DNA of 27,787 bases from Terana coerulea (GCA_024811115.1 JAKOGH010000317.1:1-27787); one strand, 5' to 3'; positions 10,063-19,440 are shown, counted from the first letter of the stretch. The notes: a model not told the origin generated them from the sequence alone. Numbers and translations: made by a program.

Positions 10063-10698
10063 GTTAGACGCTCATTTTCCGTATTCGGAGGGGCTTCCGA
10101 TCAGCTCGTAAGACGCTTGCGCGGATTCCACCACTTGCAAACCACTTGCACGTATTCTACCACTTGTAACATCAGTGAAAGAATTCCGGTAAGTTGCAAC
10201 CTGCTCACGTCTTTGTCATGACATACTGAAACTATTGCAGTATCCATTTGTATCCTTTCGCACGTTCTGTGCTGGCGGCCGATAAAGCTTCTAGTGAAGA
10301 CCTCCATTCAGGCTCCATCTTGAAGTCACCCTCAACTTACTTTTACTGCAATTCCGCCCACACCAAGCGAAGGCACGGCAGAGAATGTGGAAAACCACGG
10401 TAAACACGCCCGGCCCCTCGGTGGTTCAACCTGACACTCGCCCCTATCTTTTGGCGTATATATATCTTGCAACCTCACCCGCCTCCTCACGAGTATCAAG
10501 ATGCACGAGCCCTCATGAGGGCTTATGCCGCCATTGAAGCACACACTTCAATTTCAATTACATGACGTGCAGCTGAAAGCTCGTCATTGCCGGCGTTCTA
10601 ACAACATGCAGGGTGCAGCTGTCGCGGCGGCGTATGGTAACGCTTCCAGGGGCGAGAGTGTCTTAGATGCCAGGCCAGTGCGCAGTCAATGCTATCTC
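10063..10698. other. No gene recognised; one TATA-like site
   Basis: About 640 bp with only short frames. TATATATAT lies at 10457-10465 in a pyrimidine-rich setting and reads as a TATA box on either strand. If used on the minus strand it could have served paralogue B. Nothing else is supported. Confidence 0.4.
10457..10465. promoter_or_regulatory. TATA-like element
   Basis: TATATATAT between GC-rich flanks, palindromic, so the direction is open. The nearest candidate is membrane-protein paralogue B about 400 bp away on the minus strand. No transcript start can be fixed. Confidence 0.3.
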
Positions 10699-10706
10699 GA
10701 TCATGC

Positions 10707-11737
10707 TAGTGTTTAGTGATAGGCAAGGGTTTGCAAACCCTCCAAGAGTTAAGGGTAAGGGTATGGAGGGTAAGGGTAAGGGTTGAAGAAAGTTAACCCT
10801 CATCTAGCAGGGGTCTGCATTTGAATGCCAGACATGTTGCTGGATAGGGCTGTAAGTATTGTGAGTGCTTTATATACCAATGCAAGCTACTCAAATAGAA
10901 AGCTAACATTATAAGTGAATGAAAAAAGCACTCAAAGCACCATTTTCTACCTATTTTGGCAAGGGTTTGAAGGGTAACGTTAACGCCCACCCTTCATGAG
11001 TAAGGGTTTTGGAGGGTAAGGGTAAGGGTTAGCCTCTAAGCATGGAGAGTTTACCCTTGCCAATCGCTACTAGTATTGCCAAAGTTCAGTTCGGTTCAGT
11101 GGTTCAGAACCAGAACTGATAAACCCGAACATGTAGTTCAGTTCAGTTCGGTTCTGGTTCCCGACCTCTAGGTAACTTGGTTCGGTTCTTGGTTCGGGCA
11201 TGGCTGTCGCACCTGAACGAAGTTCGAACCGATTCGAACCATGAACCATGTACATGTTATGTAGTGTATTTGTACTGGGATTCATGAGAAAAGTACATGA
11301 ACTTACTTACTGTAGCATGTCTAAACTATTTTTCATCATTGTGCTTGTAAACTGAGCACCAAATGTTGCTCTGCTTATATTTTGGTGTATACATGATGCC
11401 ATCAATAGCTGCCAAAAATGGCAACTGGCAGCCTCTATCAGACACTGAGCTTCAAAACATCACAATATAAGGCTTTTGCACTATACAAACTCTTCTAGAT
11501 GTCAATATATAACTCTATTATGATCTACCATTGCAATTATACTGATTTGACAGAGTAAAGCAGATATATACATGGTTCAATGGTTCGAACCAGTTCGAAC
11601 CCTGAACTGAACCAACCGAACCAGTTCATGCTGGTTCAGTTCAGTTCAGTTCTGGTTCGGCTACTAAATACTTGGTTCTGGTTCTGGTTCAGACAAAATG
11701 AGCCCGAACCGAACTGAACTGAACTTTGGCAACACTA
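10707..11737 (+). mobile_element. GGTTC-rich non-autonomous hAT-like element, interrupted by a MITE
   Basis: The left end TAGTGTT (10707-10713) resumes after the inserted MITE as GCCAAAGTTCAG (from 11078). The right end, read in reverse, is TAGTGTTGCCAAAGTTCAG. The element is flanked by a perfect 8-bp duplication GATCATGC at 10699-10706 and 11738-11745. Eight-bp duplications and TAGTG-type ends fit the hAT superfamily. Both ends carry dense GGTTC/GAACC arrays that can fold on themselves. Without the inserted MITE and its duplicated target it is 667 bp. No transposase frame is present, so it must have been moved by an autonomous relative elsewhere. Confidence 0.8.
10714..11069 (+). mobile_element. 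hAT-type MITE copy 1, nested in the GGTTC element
   Basis: 356 bp with inverted ends TAGTGATAGGCAAGGG (left) and TAGCGATTGGCAAGGG (right, reversed), and internal GGGTAA runs near both ends. Target duplication: CTAGTGTT at 10706-10713 and CTAGTATT at 11070-11077, 7 of 8 matching. The target is the junction of the outer element's own TSD and its left terminus, so this MITE arrived later. It has no coding capacity. A second copy lies at 11892-12250. Confidence 0.85.
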
Positions 11738-11891
11738 GATCATGCTGACTCAACAACGGGCTGCATTCACATATAAGGTGTGTGCAGCTCTGCGACTCTG
11801 TGTGCTCACTTGTAAGTCTTGGTCATCCAGCTAAGTTCAACAGCCATACTGACTGACTGTGCATATCCAAGATCTGGCTCCCCCTTGTGCT

Positions 11892-12250
11892 CCGTGATAG
11901 GCAGGGGTTTGCAAACCCTCCAAGGGTTAAGGGTAAGAGTATGGAGGGTAAGGGTAAGGGTTGAGGAAAGTTAGCCCTCATCTGGCAGGGGTCTGTATTC
12001 AAGCACTAGGCATATTGCTAGAGAGGGCTGCAAGTTTTGTAAGTGCTTTCTATACTAGTGCAAGCCACTCAAATAGAAGACTGACATTATAAGTAAGTGG
12101 GGAAAAGCATTTAAAGCACCATTTTCAGCCTATTTTGGCAAGGGTTTGAAGGGTAACCCTTAACCCTTACCCTTCATGGGGTAAGGGTATTGGAGGGTAA
12201 GGGTAAGGGCTGCCCTCTGAGCATGGAGGGTTTACCCTTGCCAATCACTA
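11892..12250 (+). mobile_element. hAT-type MITE copy 2
   Basis: 359 bp, the same sequence family and orientation as 10714-11069. The ends are CCGTGATAGGCAGGGG and, reversed, TAGTGATTGGCAAGGG. A perfect 8-bp duplication CTTGTGCT lies at 11884-11891 and 12251-12258. Scattered substitutions separate it from copy 1, so neither insertion is very recent. It has no coding capacity. Confidence 0.88.
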
Positions 12251-12258
12251 CTTGTGCT

Positions 12259-13145
12259 ACTGGAACTTTTATTAGATGTAAGCATCCATGTTCCATGTGC
12301 TGTCTGAATTATAACACACCAATAGCCAGGGATTGAGGCACGACTCCGAGACTCCGACTCACGAGGAGACCGAGTTAAAGCCATTAAGGTTAACGGTGAG
12401 TCTATGACATCAATCTATGCCTTCGTCGCCTGACTGCAAATGTTACAGAACTTGCTCTCGTGTCTTGAACGTTTAGGGTCTTTGCACAATCTCGGAGTTG
12501 CGGCTAGCTTACGCACAGGGCATTTATCACGACGGGGCGACGCTCGAGTCGGAGATGTATTTACAAATTGCAGTCAATACATTAAATGGTTTCATAATAT
12601 AACCACATAAATGAGCGCTGAGGATAATCATGCGAAACCAGGCCTGGGTAATGCACAGAAGCAGAACTGCTGCTCAGGCTTACTAGAATCACCTGTGTAG
12701 CAAGCATTGGAATAGTTGTGTTACTTAGAAGAACCTTACAACAGGCTTACATCCTGATTGCGAGCTGATTCTAAGAAGCTTGCAAACCATCCCGGTCTAC
12801 TGTATCGATTTGGCGTCTTGTGTGGATTTGGTCGATTGCAAGACGGTTACAAGACAATTTCACCACTCTCGAGGCGCTTGCATAGATTGCACCGGCGTCA
12901 CAAGGTAGTGGAAAAATTATGGGTTTAGTTCGATGCCGCTCTGGCCAAACCGCTCTGCCGAGTCCTGCCGAAGCTTATGTAAGTGCCTTCTCCAGCGCTA
13001 GTGTGCAAACGCGTTGCACCGTTGTTGCGCCGCGACGCGTCGACACAGTGCGCAACATCGTGTTGCGTCGTCGCGTCCAACACAACACACACACTTGTCA
13101 CTCTCCCTAGCGCGCTGCGTGCTGCACAACCTGCGCGCAAGGTGC
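12259..13145. other. No gene recognised
   Basis: About 890 bp with only short frames. The right part (12990-13140) is rich in GTTGCG and GCGTCG words, somewhat like the GC-rich core near 19 kb, but no clear repeat unit can be aligned. It may be upstream sequence of the promoter that now lies beyond the solo LTR. Confidence 0.4.
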
Positions 13146-13339
13146 TGTCAAAACAAGGGGTCGCGCGGGTGGGAACGTCGGCGGCGGGAAGGCAAACGCG
13201 CAAGCGTTCACATTACATTTTGAGTCGCTATGTAGTCTAGTGAGTCACATCCGATAAATCCGATGTAAATAAGAGTAAACAGAGAGCGCACAAGGCGCCC
13301 GTGAGTTCAAGCTCGACAACTCAACCAATAAATTCAACA
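13146..13339 (+). mobile_element. Solo LTR, copy 1
   Basis: 194 bp beginning TGTCAAAAC and ending TTCAACA, flanked by a perfect 5-bp duplication GGTGC (13141-13145 and 13340-13344). TG..CA ends with a 5-bp TSD indicate an LTR-retrotransposon remnant left by recombination between LTRs. A second copy, also with its own TSD, is at 26822-27015. The strand shown is only that of the shared sequence; transcriptional direction is not determined. Confidence 0.85.
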
Positions 13340-13346
13340 GGTGCTA

Positions 13347-13354
13347 TGACGTCA
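13347..13354 (+). promoter_or_regulatory. Perfect CRE palindrome
   Basis: TGACGTCA, the full binding palindrome of CREB/ATF-type bZIP factors, starts 3 bp after the solo LTR's right TSD and 37 bp before a TATA box. Position and perfection make a real upstream element of the 13513 gene plausible. Not tested. Confidence 0.5.
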
Positions 13355-13390
13355 AAGGGTTTCTCGGCTCCTTCCGACGCTTTCGCGCCA

Positions 13391-13398
13391 TATATAAA
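13391..13398 (+). promoter_or_regulatory. TATA box
   Basis: TATATAAA, followed by about 100 bp of strongly pyrimidine-rich sequence typical of fungal transcription starts, and then an ATG at 13513. It belongs to the truncated two-intron gene. Confidence 0.6.
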
Positions 13399-13512
13399 CC
13401 ACCCCGCCCTCCGTTCCCCAACTCCCCGCCCCTTGTCTTTTCCCCCATCTTCCCGCCACTCTCCCTCCCGCGCCTCGTGTCTGTGCCCATCCCTTCCTCA
13501 CGAGGGCTTGTA

Positions 13513-13943
13513 ATGTTATCGATCTCTGTATGGTATGTGCGACTCGGTCAGCTACAAGTCATGGAAGTAGTACTAACTTGCTGATCTGTGCTAAATAGGG
13601 CCACCTTGTCGCGCATATACCCACTCAAGTTGGTAAGTCTGAACAATCTCTTCATAACTCAAGCTGCTTACCCAATGTCCCGCTGTAGTGTTGCGTTTCG
13701 CCGGGCACCCGTCGTACTCACCGCGTGTTGAGGTCTGATTTCACCGAGGTGACAGTTGGCTGGACCGCCGGATGCCAGCCGCTCGCCAGCCACCCGCTCG
13801 CAAGGATGTGCGCCGGCTGGCATCTGGCTGATTTGCCGGATTTCGCCTGGATTTCAGCCACCCTGCGGTCGACCGCATTTGGCCTGTCTGCACAACCGGC
13901 TGAAATCTTGGCTACCTGGTGGCTGCAATCCCCTCATATATAG
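13513..13943 (+). pseudogene. 5' end of a host gene with two introns, running into a TIR element
   Basis: Exon 1 (13513-13532) starts MLSISV. Intron 1 (13533-13598, 66 nt) has GTATGT, the perfect branch site TACTAAC at 13571 and AATAG. Exon 2 (13599-13632) encodes WATLSRIYPLKL together with its edges. Intron 2 (13633-13688, 56 nt) has GTAAGT and CTGTAG. Exon 3 stays open to a TAG at 13943, for 102 codons in all. From about 13717 exon 3 is made of the inverted-repeat element that starts there, so only roughly 27 residues can be original. I do not recognise them. The promoter and intron signals are far better preserved than anything downstream, which suggests a host gene cut by the insertion. 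The introns could also lie in a 5' UTR if the true start was further on. Confidence 0.45.
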
Positions 13944-14976
13944 CTCGCAGGGTACCCATAATTACACCAAATTAAATCAATTTTATTCTTTTAAATTTGT
14001 AAGCTACATGGTCACTATCTAAGCGAACGGAAACTCTACACAACGCTATTTATGTCAAAAACACAGTAAACCTTCCAACATATACATCACAATAGCGGCT
14101 CTGCCACAACAGATGTCAGTGGAGCACCAACCAACAATAAGACATTAGAGAACTGACCCTAGAGCCAAGGATTCATCGGGGCCTCTGGACAGGAGCTTTG
14201 CAACACCGAATTATTTCTAAATGCACACCCAGCGAGGTAAGAGCGCATACAAGGACTGAGACTGGACATACCAATATTGAATGTTTGACAGATCTGCGGA
14301 GGGGTGTTGTATTATTTTGGTCCATGGGACACGTCAGCGCTGCAGCAGGCATGTGGCATATGCCGAGAAGAATTAGATACACATACCGAAGGGTACGGCA
14401 ATCCCAGCCACCCTCGAACCCATGACCCTTCGCTCTCAGTATTAGCCGTCAACACGAGAACCGGAGCTTTGAGGTAGGCAGTACTGTGCTGAAGACTCGG
14501 TATAGAGGCGCAGAACTGCGCATATAGTCAGTGTTCTGTAACTGGGAAGGACCGAACACGCACTAAGTTTGGCCAGTCTGCCACTCTCACACCGGTCAAT
14601 ATATCTACAGCATCAGCGAGCTGAAAGCATGATAGATAAATATAGCGTACTCAGCTTATGCTTTTCAACATGGCGAGGGGGTTAGCGGGCGGTCATTGTG
14701 GTGGAGAAAAGAGACGCGTCCAAAAGCAATACTCTTCGCGCACACAAGTCCACGCGTTTCGCACTCCGACGCCGGCCCTAAACTGAGCTCAGGCTGTAGC
14801 GGCGTTCAATACCATGTCAGCAAAATGGAACCTGGCTGCAATCTAAGCTGCTAGATTTACGCCAGTAGGGCACCTGGCTGAAATCTGAACTTTGCAAAAT
14901 CTGGCTGACATCTAGCTTGCACCCAGAATGTCAACTGGATGGAAGCGGGGTGAGATCTGACCCGACACGCGGTGAC
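13717..14976 (+). mobile_element. 1.26 kb non-autonomous element with terminal inverted repeats
   Basis: The left end CTCACCGCGTGTTGAGGTC and the reversed right end GTCACCGCGTGTCGGGTC match over about 29 bp (some 80%, one gap). TA flanks both ends (13715-13716 and 14977-14978), a possible 2-bp target duplication, though TA alone is weak evidence. Both arms carry repeated CTGGCTGAAATCT-like words in both orientations (13800-13930 and 14830-14920), that is, subterminal repeats. There is no transposase frame. The superfamily is not settled. Confidence 0.55.
14395..14500 (-). other. Possible tRNA-derived (SINE-like) fragment
   Basis: On the minus strand CATGGGTTCGAGGG contains GGTTCGAGGG (14411-14420), close to a Pol III B box. 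It is preceded by CGGCTAATACTGAGAG, a layout often seen in tRNA-derived SINE heads. No convincing A box or closed cloverleaf could be drawn, so this is only a hint. Confidence 0.25.
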
Positions 14977-15318
14977 TAAGTCTGTTTGGAGGCGGCCCGT
15001 GGGATTTTGTGTAGATTTATGTAGTCATGTACCGGATTTGGCAGTAATAAATCAATTGAATTACAAAATACCAATTTTAATATGGAACGGGCATTGGAGT
15101 GGGCCAGAAATAGATGCGGACGGGACGCAAGCATTCCTGCGCATGCGCCGGCAGACGAGGTCAGGTTAGGTCAGACCGAGATCAGACGAGGGCATAGGTG
15201 AGCAGTTCCTCTGGGCGTCTACCATCTGCTCTTTCTCAGTTTATCTGCTTCCAGCGTGCCTCATCTGCACCGGCAGTTTTGGCTAGTTCTTGGCAGCCCC
15301 GAGCATTGTTGATTCTCA

Positions 15319-15700
15319 CTAGTGAGCGGCGAGTGGATTGGACATGAAGGTCTGGAGCTCGAACGCGCGAAGCACGGTCAAGCACTAGACCAAGACGCCA
15401 GTGGGCCGTGGCCAAACAACGTGCAAATATACACGATCACGTGGATACGGAGAGGCACGCGACACGGATTCTGTTTGGCGCCTGTGCTGAAGTCGAACCG
15501 AGTTTGCATCCATCACTGTCACCGACAGCAGCCACCGCGTCCGAGCCGTCCTGTCCTCGTCCATGATATATGATCCACGAACGACTCCCGCGACTCCCGC
15601 GACGCTCATAGCGCCTAGAAAGAGTCCGGAGCACCCCGCAGGACGCCGAACCCTTGTTACACTGGCGCCCTCACCTCGCTTTGGCCGGGCACCGCGTCTC
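15319..15700 (+). repeat. Dispersed segment, copy 1 (second copy near 25.3 kb)
   Basis: Shares GGACATGAAGGTCTGG, CAAACAA.GTGCAAATA.ACACGAT, GTGGAT..GAGAGGC and GAAGTCGAAC, in the same order and spacing, with 25294-25605. Divergence is high (roughly 65-75% by eye), with several small gaps. The longest frame (15322-15573) has no recognised motif. It may be an old duplication of host sequence or part of an unnamed transposon. Confidence 0.5.
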
Positions 15701-15769
15701 GCACAAGTACGTCCGTCCGCTAGAGCTGTCCGCGTGTACTGACCAGGGAGTAGAGTAGATCACAGCGCA

Positions 15770-16640
15770 AGCTCGTCTTGCGTAAGCGACGAGGCGTCCG
15801 TGCTCGAGGACGACGTGCCAGATGGCACCGCGACGGTCATGGACGACTATACTTCAACATCATCGCACGCACAACTACCGACCCGCAAGTGAAGAGACCT
15901 ACCACGCTCGCTCCTCCACAGATCCGTACAGCAACATCCCTACACGAGGCCTTGCGGACGGCACCCTCACGCCCCTCAGCACGCCTTCGCATCCCAACTC
16001 CCACTCGCGGACCTACACCTCTGATAGCACTACGTCTTGCCTGGCACCCACATTCTCTCAAGAAGTCATAACGAATTTGTAGACGCTTTCGTCATTCCCT
16101 ACTAACAGCACCGTTACCACTTCATCCTCGCGCCGCTTGTCCAGCAAGTTTATCACGTTCTTCGGGAACCACGCCTCGCCACGGCGTGTATCTGCCCTCG
16201 CCCCCACCAATCCCTAGGCCCAACCTCTGCAGTCATACCCGCTGTCCCCCGCTCGTCGGGCTTTCTCGCGAGCGTTCCGAGTGACACGTACGCTGCCGCT
16301 CTACCTGGTGAAGTCGCGCTCCAGACAAGAGCGCGCGCTTTGGGTGGGGCACATACGTACCTAGACCAGGACCGCGGGCAACACCAGCCAGAGCGGGATA
16401 CTCGGCGTTCCTCTTCATGCCCGCCGTCATCGACATGAGCAGGATGGGCTGTGCTCTGTAACCCCCATGTAAGTCTTTTTCTTTCTTGCTACGCCCTAAC
16501 TTGAGATTGGGACTGACAAGCCAGCATCATCGTGCACAATTTGCTCATCTTCTCTGGGCGCACTCACCGCCACATCCTTGGATGAAACGAGATTCGGAGA
16601 GGTGAACGTCTGCAGTTTCACGCAAGCCCTCGAAATAACT
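15770..16640 (+). pseudogene. Unassigned coding-like locus with frameshifts and a possible intron
   Basis: Successive plus-strand frames read like protein: SDEASVLEDDVPDGTATVMD (from about 15781), then RSSTDPYSNIPTRGLADGTL, TVTTSSSRRLSSKFITFFGN (16111-16170) and RSSGFLASVPSDTYAAALPG. A GTAAGT donor at 16470 is followed by CCCTAACTT and an AG at 16520. After it ASSCTICSSSLGALTATSLD and EVNVCSFTQALEITN stay open to a stop near 16640. The residues are Ser/Thr/Pro-rich and no domain is recognised. At least three frame changes make it a pseudogene or a mis-joined multi-exon gene. Confidence 0.35.
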
Positions 16641-16644
16641 AATT

Positions 16645-17088
16645 GACTGCGACGTTGAGGAATGATTGAAGACTTCTTGTACAATGTACGGATCCTCGTC
16701 GTCCTCAACGCGCGTAATATATTTCCTTTAGTTGTTACGGTTGCCTGCTTTACGCTAGAACATTTGCTCATGCACCATCGCCGTATTCGAGACGTAATCA
16801 CATGCGAATAGCTACATGAAGCTGCCTCTATCTGAGACAGAATTATGGGTGCAGCCCAAGGAGCTTCTTCGTGAAGGCTGTACTGGAAGAGACAATCACT
16901 GTGGTAATGTATGTTGTAAGAAGGATTCGTCTTGCAATTGGAATTGTGTGCGATACATCACAACCAACACGCTCAAACAACACATCGATCGCGCGATACT
17001 CGCATCGCAAAGCGGGAAAAGCGGGACCAGGTTATAATTTATGGACAGCATCGGTGCTTGGTTTACAGAGCGTACCGGAAGCCTGCCG
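16645..17088. other. No gene recognised
   Basis: Short overlapping frames only. The plus-strand frame 16871-17362 overlaps the transporter pseudogene antisense and has no motif of its own. Confidence 0.4.
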
Positions 17089-17834
17089 TCAGGTCTCCCA
17101 GTGTTTGCAACTCCTCCGGAGTGTACTACAAATCCTTCTCCGCAAGTCCTTGAAAAGCCCCTTGCGCTTGGCATTGATCCTCTTGGAGGTGCAAACGACA
17201 ACGAGGAGGGCGACGATTCCCATGCCGATGAATATCAGTTCGATAGCATCTGAGGCATGGCACCAAATTAATGGCGTGGCGCATCGTAAGGTCATATCAC
17301 TCACCTCCCAGAATGTACCATGGAGCATCCTGCGTGCAGAACAACGAAGATACGATGACTGAAGCACGCATTCGTGAGCGGCAGAAGTGCAAACTGTAGC
17401 CATCGACGTACATCCAGCAGCATTCTCCAACGTCACATTGATAGAGACGGCGATGTCTCGTTTGTGCTGCCCTGCGACACCTGCGACATCATTGGACAGC
17501 CTAGAACGGCGAATCCGACGTGAGCAAATGCAAGCCTCACGAGCAGCCACAGTCGTGCTCACCAATTCACAACCCCAGCGAGCGCTGCATAGGAGCCTAA
17601 TACACAGAAGAAAGCCTCGAAGTACCTCACTCCGGGAGCGGCGTCCGAGATTTGAGTGGAAGAGCCCAGGAGACACATGGCGTGAACCGTAAAGATGAAG
17701 GGAATCGGAGTTCCGTGCAGTCGGAGAGCTCTGCGAAGACAACCGTCAGGGTAGCTGCTAACGCGCGGATTATGATGTGATTGTAGCATGCTGGGAATTG
17801 GGTGACATACTAGCGAATGTGCCATGACGCACAT
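17089..17834 (-). pseudogene. MFS transporter (allantoate/nicotinate permease type), C-terminal half
   Basis: On the minus strand LAATLTVVFAELSDCTEL (from about 17761) shifts frame into PFIFTVHAMCLLGSSTQISD, then GVRYFEAFFCVLGSYAALAG with a stop after VVNW. Another frame gives NDVAGVAGQHKRDIAVSINV and ENAAGC. The last helix is LIFIGMGIVALLVVVC, followed by TSKRINAKRKGL, and the frame stops at 17089. This order, with GVRYF..FLCVLGSYAA, a GQ.KR..A motif and a final helix plus KRINA, is characteristic of the last transmembrane helices of Dal5/Tna1-like anion:cation symporters of the major facilitator superfamily. These carry small organic anions across the plasma membrane (family knowledge). The N-terminal half is missing and at least two frameshifts are present. 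Confidence 0.7.
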
Positions 17835-18039
17835 GCCCTACACCTGCCCCCAAGACACACTTCCAACTATGTCAGCCCCTTGCTCCAAGTGCCGAGCATC
17901 TTCGTGAAGATGCAGCTCGCCATTGGTGAGAACGCCTGAGGATTCCGGCAAAGATGAAGCGACGGGATATAGCGAAGGCGCCAGCATTGTGTTGCCTGGC
18001 TATAGTCGAGCTACTCGAAGAGATGATAGAGAGGTTTTG

Positions 18040-18287
18040 ACGGTGAGCTAAACAGGGGAGGTGCAGAGGATCTTGTTGAGATGGCCCGCCTGTAGGACGC
18101 AGTCTGGCTGGTCGGTGACGACGTCTTCAAGTTCATACTCTGCACCTTTGCCGGGCGGCGAGTCCTGTCCAAAGGGTATCTTCTCCTGCAACCTCTTGCT
18201 TACACCAAAGATCCATGTGCGTTCATACAGTTAACCCCAATTACATATGCAGACGACGTTGAAGAGATCTTAGCTAAAGAGCGGGGA
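18040..18287 (-). other. Short coding-like stretch, unassigned
   Basis: The minus strand has an open stretch of about 45 codons that includes IPFGQDSPPGKGAEYELEDV and TDQPDCVLQAGHLNKIL before a stop near 18050. Codon choice looks protein-like, but I do not recognise the family and no start can be set. It could be a fragment of the gene beside the transporter. The island boundary at 18288 cuts its upstream side. Confidence 0.25.
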
Positions 18288-18739
18288 CATCTGAAAAACC
18301 CCCCTTACTATTTCTGCCTAATGCATGCTGATAAGCACTAATTCATTGCACATAAGCTTCAAAGTAACACAACTAGATAAATAGATACATTAGGCCAATA
18401 AGGCAGTTTAGTGAGGTTCTTTGCTAATTGTCTTAATTATTCTATATATTAGGGCAATTAGTCCTATTTCTCAGCTATTTGTTTCCTTACTGTCCTATTT
18501 TGTTCCTTACATGCAGCTATAATACCACTACTGCTTGACTAGTCATCTGAGAAATCCCCTTCTTAATTTAACCTGATGTTCTGTATTGCATATTTAGTTA
18601 TCTACATACAAGACTAAGCTACCTAACACAGCAAACTACTTGTACTGTGCAGGTAAGCCCATGCACCATGCACCATACTCACCTGCACTGCGCCATGCCC
18701 ACCTGTGTGTTGTATCTGTCAGTAACATACTTACGTACA

Positions 18740-19440
18740 CCACTACCCTGGCCCTCGTGTCGTGCACCAGCCCCTTCTGACGGGGCGCACTTGTCAGCGT
18801 CGGTCTGCGCGTCGTGCTTCGCCACGTCCTGCGGCGCCAGCGCCCGGCGCGGTGCGCGTGCTGCGCTCGTTGGCGTCGTGCTGGGGTAGCTTGCTACCCT
18901 GGTCCCTCGCGTCGTGCGTCGGCCCTTTGTAACGGCAGCACGCTCGCCTGCGTCGGCCTGCGCGCGTCGTGCTTCGCCACGTCCTGCAGCGCCCGGCGTT
19001 GGCGTGGTGCGCATCCGTCGGCACCGTACGTGCGTGCGCCGCTGTCCCGCCCTGCGATATCTTGCGCGTCGTGCTGTACGGCGCCCGGTTTCTTGTGCGT
19101 CGGCGTCGCGCTCACCTGCGTCGGTCTGCGCGCGTCGTGCTTCGCCACGTCCCGCGGCCGGTGTTGGTGTTATGCGCGTGCTGCGTTCTCGGCGTCAGCG
19201 CCTGTGTAGCTTGTTGCGCTGGTCCCTCGCGTCGTACGTCGGCCCTTTGTAACGGTGGCGCGCTCGCTACGTCGGCTGCGCGTGCTGTGCTTCACCACGT
19301 CCCGCGCTCGGCGTTGGCGTTGTGCGCCGCCGTTCGTGTCGACGCGTCGTGTCGCCCGGCTTCTTGTGCGTCGGCGTCGCGGCCGGCCGGCGTTGAGCTT
19401 ATTGCGTCGTGCTTGACTACAGCGGGCGTTCGCGCGCGGT
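18740..19440 (+). repeat. GC-rich degenerate tandem repeat
   Basis: Words recur in order. GTCGTGCTTCGCCACGTCC occurs near 18810, 18967 and 19136, with a variant near 19272. TGGTCCCTCGCGTCGT..GTCGGCCCTTTGTAACGG begins near 18899 and again near 19218. CCCGG.TTCTTGTGCGTCGGCGTCGCG begins near 19084 and 19355. The long spacing is about 319 bp, with a shorter sub-period near 155-170 bp. Long frames through it (for example 18969-19529) are a by-product of the GC content and show low-complexity Arg/Ala/Cys, so I do not call a gene. Confidence 0.65.

Noticed and set aside
10735..11035. GGGTAA runs resembling telomere repeats
   Set aside because: The unit is GGGTAA (TAAGGG), not the usual fungal GGGTTA (TTAGGG). 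The runs lie symmetrically inside a MITE with its own TSD, so they are arms of the element, not an internal telomere.
14395..14500. Functional tRNA gene on the minus strand
   Set aside because: Only a B-box-like word is convincing. No closed cloverleaf, A box or acceptor stem could be drawn.
17089..17742. 217-codon minus-strand frame as an intact protein
   Set aside because: Only parts of it match transporter sequence. Adjoining helices lie in another frame, so it is a chance join of in-frame and out-of-frame pieces of a pseudogene.
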